Shown: one piece after another, positions 16,124-16,743 of the stretch
How positions within the stretch are numbered: the first letter of the stretch is position 1
Layout: each line of letters begins with the position of its first letter
DNA from: DATJSJ01 sp035504175
Lineage (GTDB): Bacteria; Pseudomonadota; Alphaproteobacteria; Acetobacterales; Acetobacteraceae
Length of the DNA stretch: 16,743 bases
Reading direction: 5' to 3'
NCBI GenBank assembly: GCA_035504175.1
Contig: DATJSJ010000263.1
Coordinates: 1-16,743 of the forward strand
The notes under the pieces: model-generated
Databases searched by the model: none
Told to the model about the DNA's origin: nothing
Seen by the model: the letters and a program-made list of their open reading frames with translations, nothing else
Position numbers and translations under genes: made by a program

Positions 16124-16579
16124 ATGGCGGAATATTCGACAACCATCGACGTCGCCGCCCCGCTCGAGGCGGTGTTCCGCTTCGTCTCCAGCATCGACAA
16201 CCTTCCGCGCTATCTGCCGACCGTGCACACGGCGAAGCCGCAGGGCGGGCAGCGCGTGGAAGTCGATGGCGAGGCGAACGGCCGGCACTACCACTCCGAC
16301 GGCTGGTTCCGGATCGACAACGCGGCGCACGCCGTGCGCTGGGGCTCGGACGGCGAGAACGACTATCGCGGCGAGATGCGCCTGTCCGAGAAAGGCGGAG
16401 GCACCCACGTCGCGTGCCACATCCACTTCAATCCCCGCCCGGATGAAGCGACCAGCATGCGCGAGCACCAGGGCGGCGCGGATGCGGTGATGCAGGACGG
16501 GCTCGAATCGGCGCTGCAAAGCATCAAGCGGATCTGCGAAGGCTCCGGCGGCAAGCAGCCGAGTTCCGCGGAGCGCTGA
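16124..16579 (+). CDS. SRPBCC (START-like) family protein
   Basis: A 151-residue soluble protein with the SRPBCC fold. The N-terminus MAEYSTTIDVAAPLEAVFRFVSSIDNLPRYLP is typical: first strand, then the helix-turn with the DNLPRYLP loop. Alternating strands follow (RVEVDGEANGRHYHSDGWFRI; HVACHIHFNP), and a long C-terminal helix (ADAVMQDGLESALQSIKRI) closes the ligand pocket. Members bind lipids, polyketides or hormones, or act in coenzyme Q handling or stress responses; the ligand here cannot be told. The ATG at 16124 has GGGAG upstream and matches the usual start of the family, so the earlier in-frame ATGs at 16010 and 16106 were rejected. It is alone on its strand and convergent with the partial gene at the window edge. 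Confidence 0.8.
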   Translation: MAEYSTTIDVAAPLEAVFRFVSSIDNLPRYLPTVHTAKPQGGQRVEVDGEANGRHYHSDGWFRIDNAAHAVRWGSDGENDYRGEMRLSEKGGGTHVACHIHFNPRPDEATSMREHQGGADAVMQDGLESALQSIKRICEGSGGKQPSSAER

Positions 16580-16600
16580 TCCGGCGCGAAGCCAGCGACG

Positions 16601-16743
16601 CTACTCCGCGGCACCGCGCAGCGCGCCGCCGGCGCCGAGAAGGCAGATCGGCAGCGCCGCGGCGAGCACGGCGCAGAGCAGCAGCAGGTGCGGGCGGGGG
16701 CTGAGTCCGGTCTGCACCGCGCTCGCTGCCGCCGCGCCGAAGA
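16601..16743 (-). CDS. C-terminal end of a membrane protein (partial)
   Basis: A minus-strand frame open from the window edge to a TAG at 16601 encodes the last 46 residues of a protein. They contain a hydrophobic stretch, PHLLLLCAVLAAALPICLL, that reads as one membrane helix, followed by a short tail GAGGALRGAAE. This looks like the last helix of a transporter or other polytopic protein, such as an MFS member, but the family cannot be named from so little. It ends 21 bases from the SRPBCC stop in a convergent arrangement with no visible terminator. Being short and G+C-rich, it could be a chance open frame. Confidence 0.45.
   Translation of the reverse strand, partial: FGAAAASAVQTGLSPRPHLLLLCAVLAAALPICLLGAGGALRGAAE

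Overview
This G+C-rich window has dense, mostly minus-strand gene packing and antisense frames that stay open by composition. The gene families and two kinds of palindromic intergenic element suggest an alphaproteobacterium, plausibly Acetobacteraceae or another Rhodospirillales. That placement is an inference from style, not from a marker gene. No mobile element, CRISPR array, rRNA or tRNA gene was seen.

Region 1 (about 1-6171, all minus strand) is a nitrogen-scavenging operon. In transcription order it encodes a BiuH-like cysteine hydrolase, a polytopic purine/pyrimidine-type permease, AtzG, AtzE, AtzH/HpxZ and AtzF. The last five genes are packed with ATGA/GTGA overlaps or gaps of about 10 bases. 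The parts fit a route in which a biuret- or carboxybiuret-like compound is imported, deaminated to allophanate, and split by AtzF to ammonia and CO2. No cyanuric acid hydrolase (AtzD) is present, so the natural substrate is open. The AtzG-AtzE-AtzH trio also matches HpxX-HpxY-HpxZ of oxalurate (purine) catabolism. Two copies of a two-hairpin repeat with covarying stems sit after atzF and between the hydrolase and the permease.

Region 2 (about 6390-9547, minus strand) holds an orphan hybrid sensor histidine kinase (periplasmic sensor, HisKA, HATPase, receiver), a DUF1127 small protein, and an 84-residue secreted peptide whose Shine-Dalgarno sequence abuts a perfect hairpin.

Region 3 (9727-12048) is uvrB on the plus strand, ending in an AT-rich mirrored palindromic block that looks like a bidirectional terminator shared with the convergent gene.

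Region 4 (12049-15980, minus strand) is a translationally coupled pair of large multi-pass membrane proteins resembling GT-C/DUF6311-type proteins; the second carries a C-terminal beta-rich domain. Beyond a divergent spacer lie a plus-strand SRPBCC protein and the C-terminal end of another minus-strand, hydrophobic protein cut by the window edge.

The most interesting items are the atzD-less carboxybiuret/allophanate operon with a BiuH-like enzyme, the covarying hairpin repeats, the mirrored terminator block, and the hairpin-gated small secreted gene.
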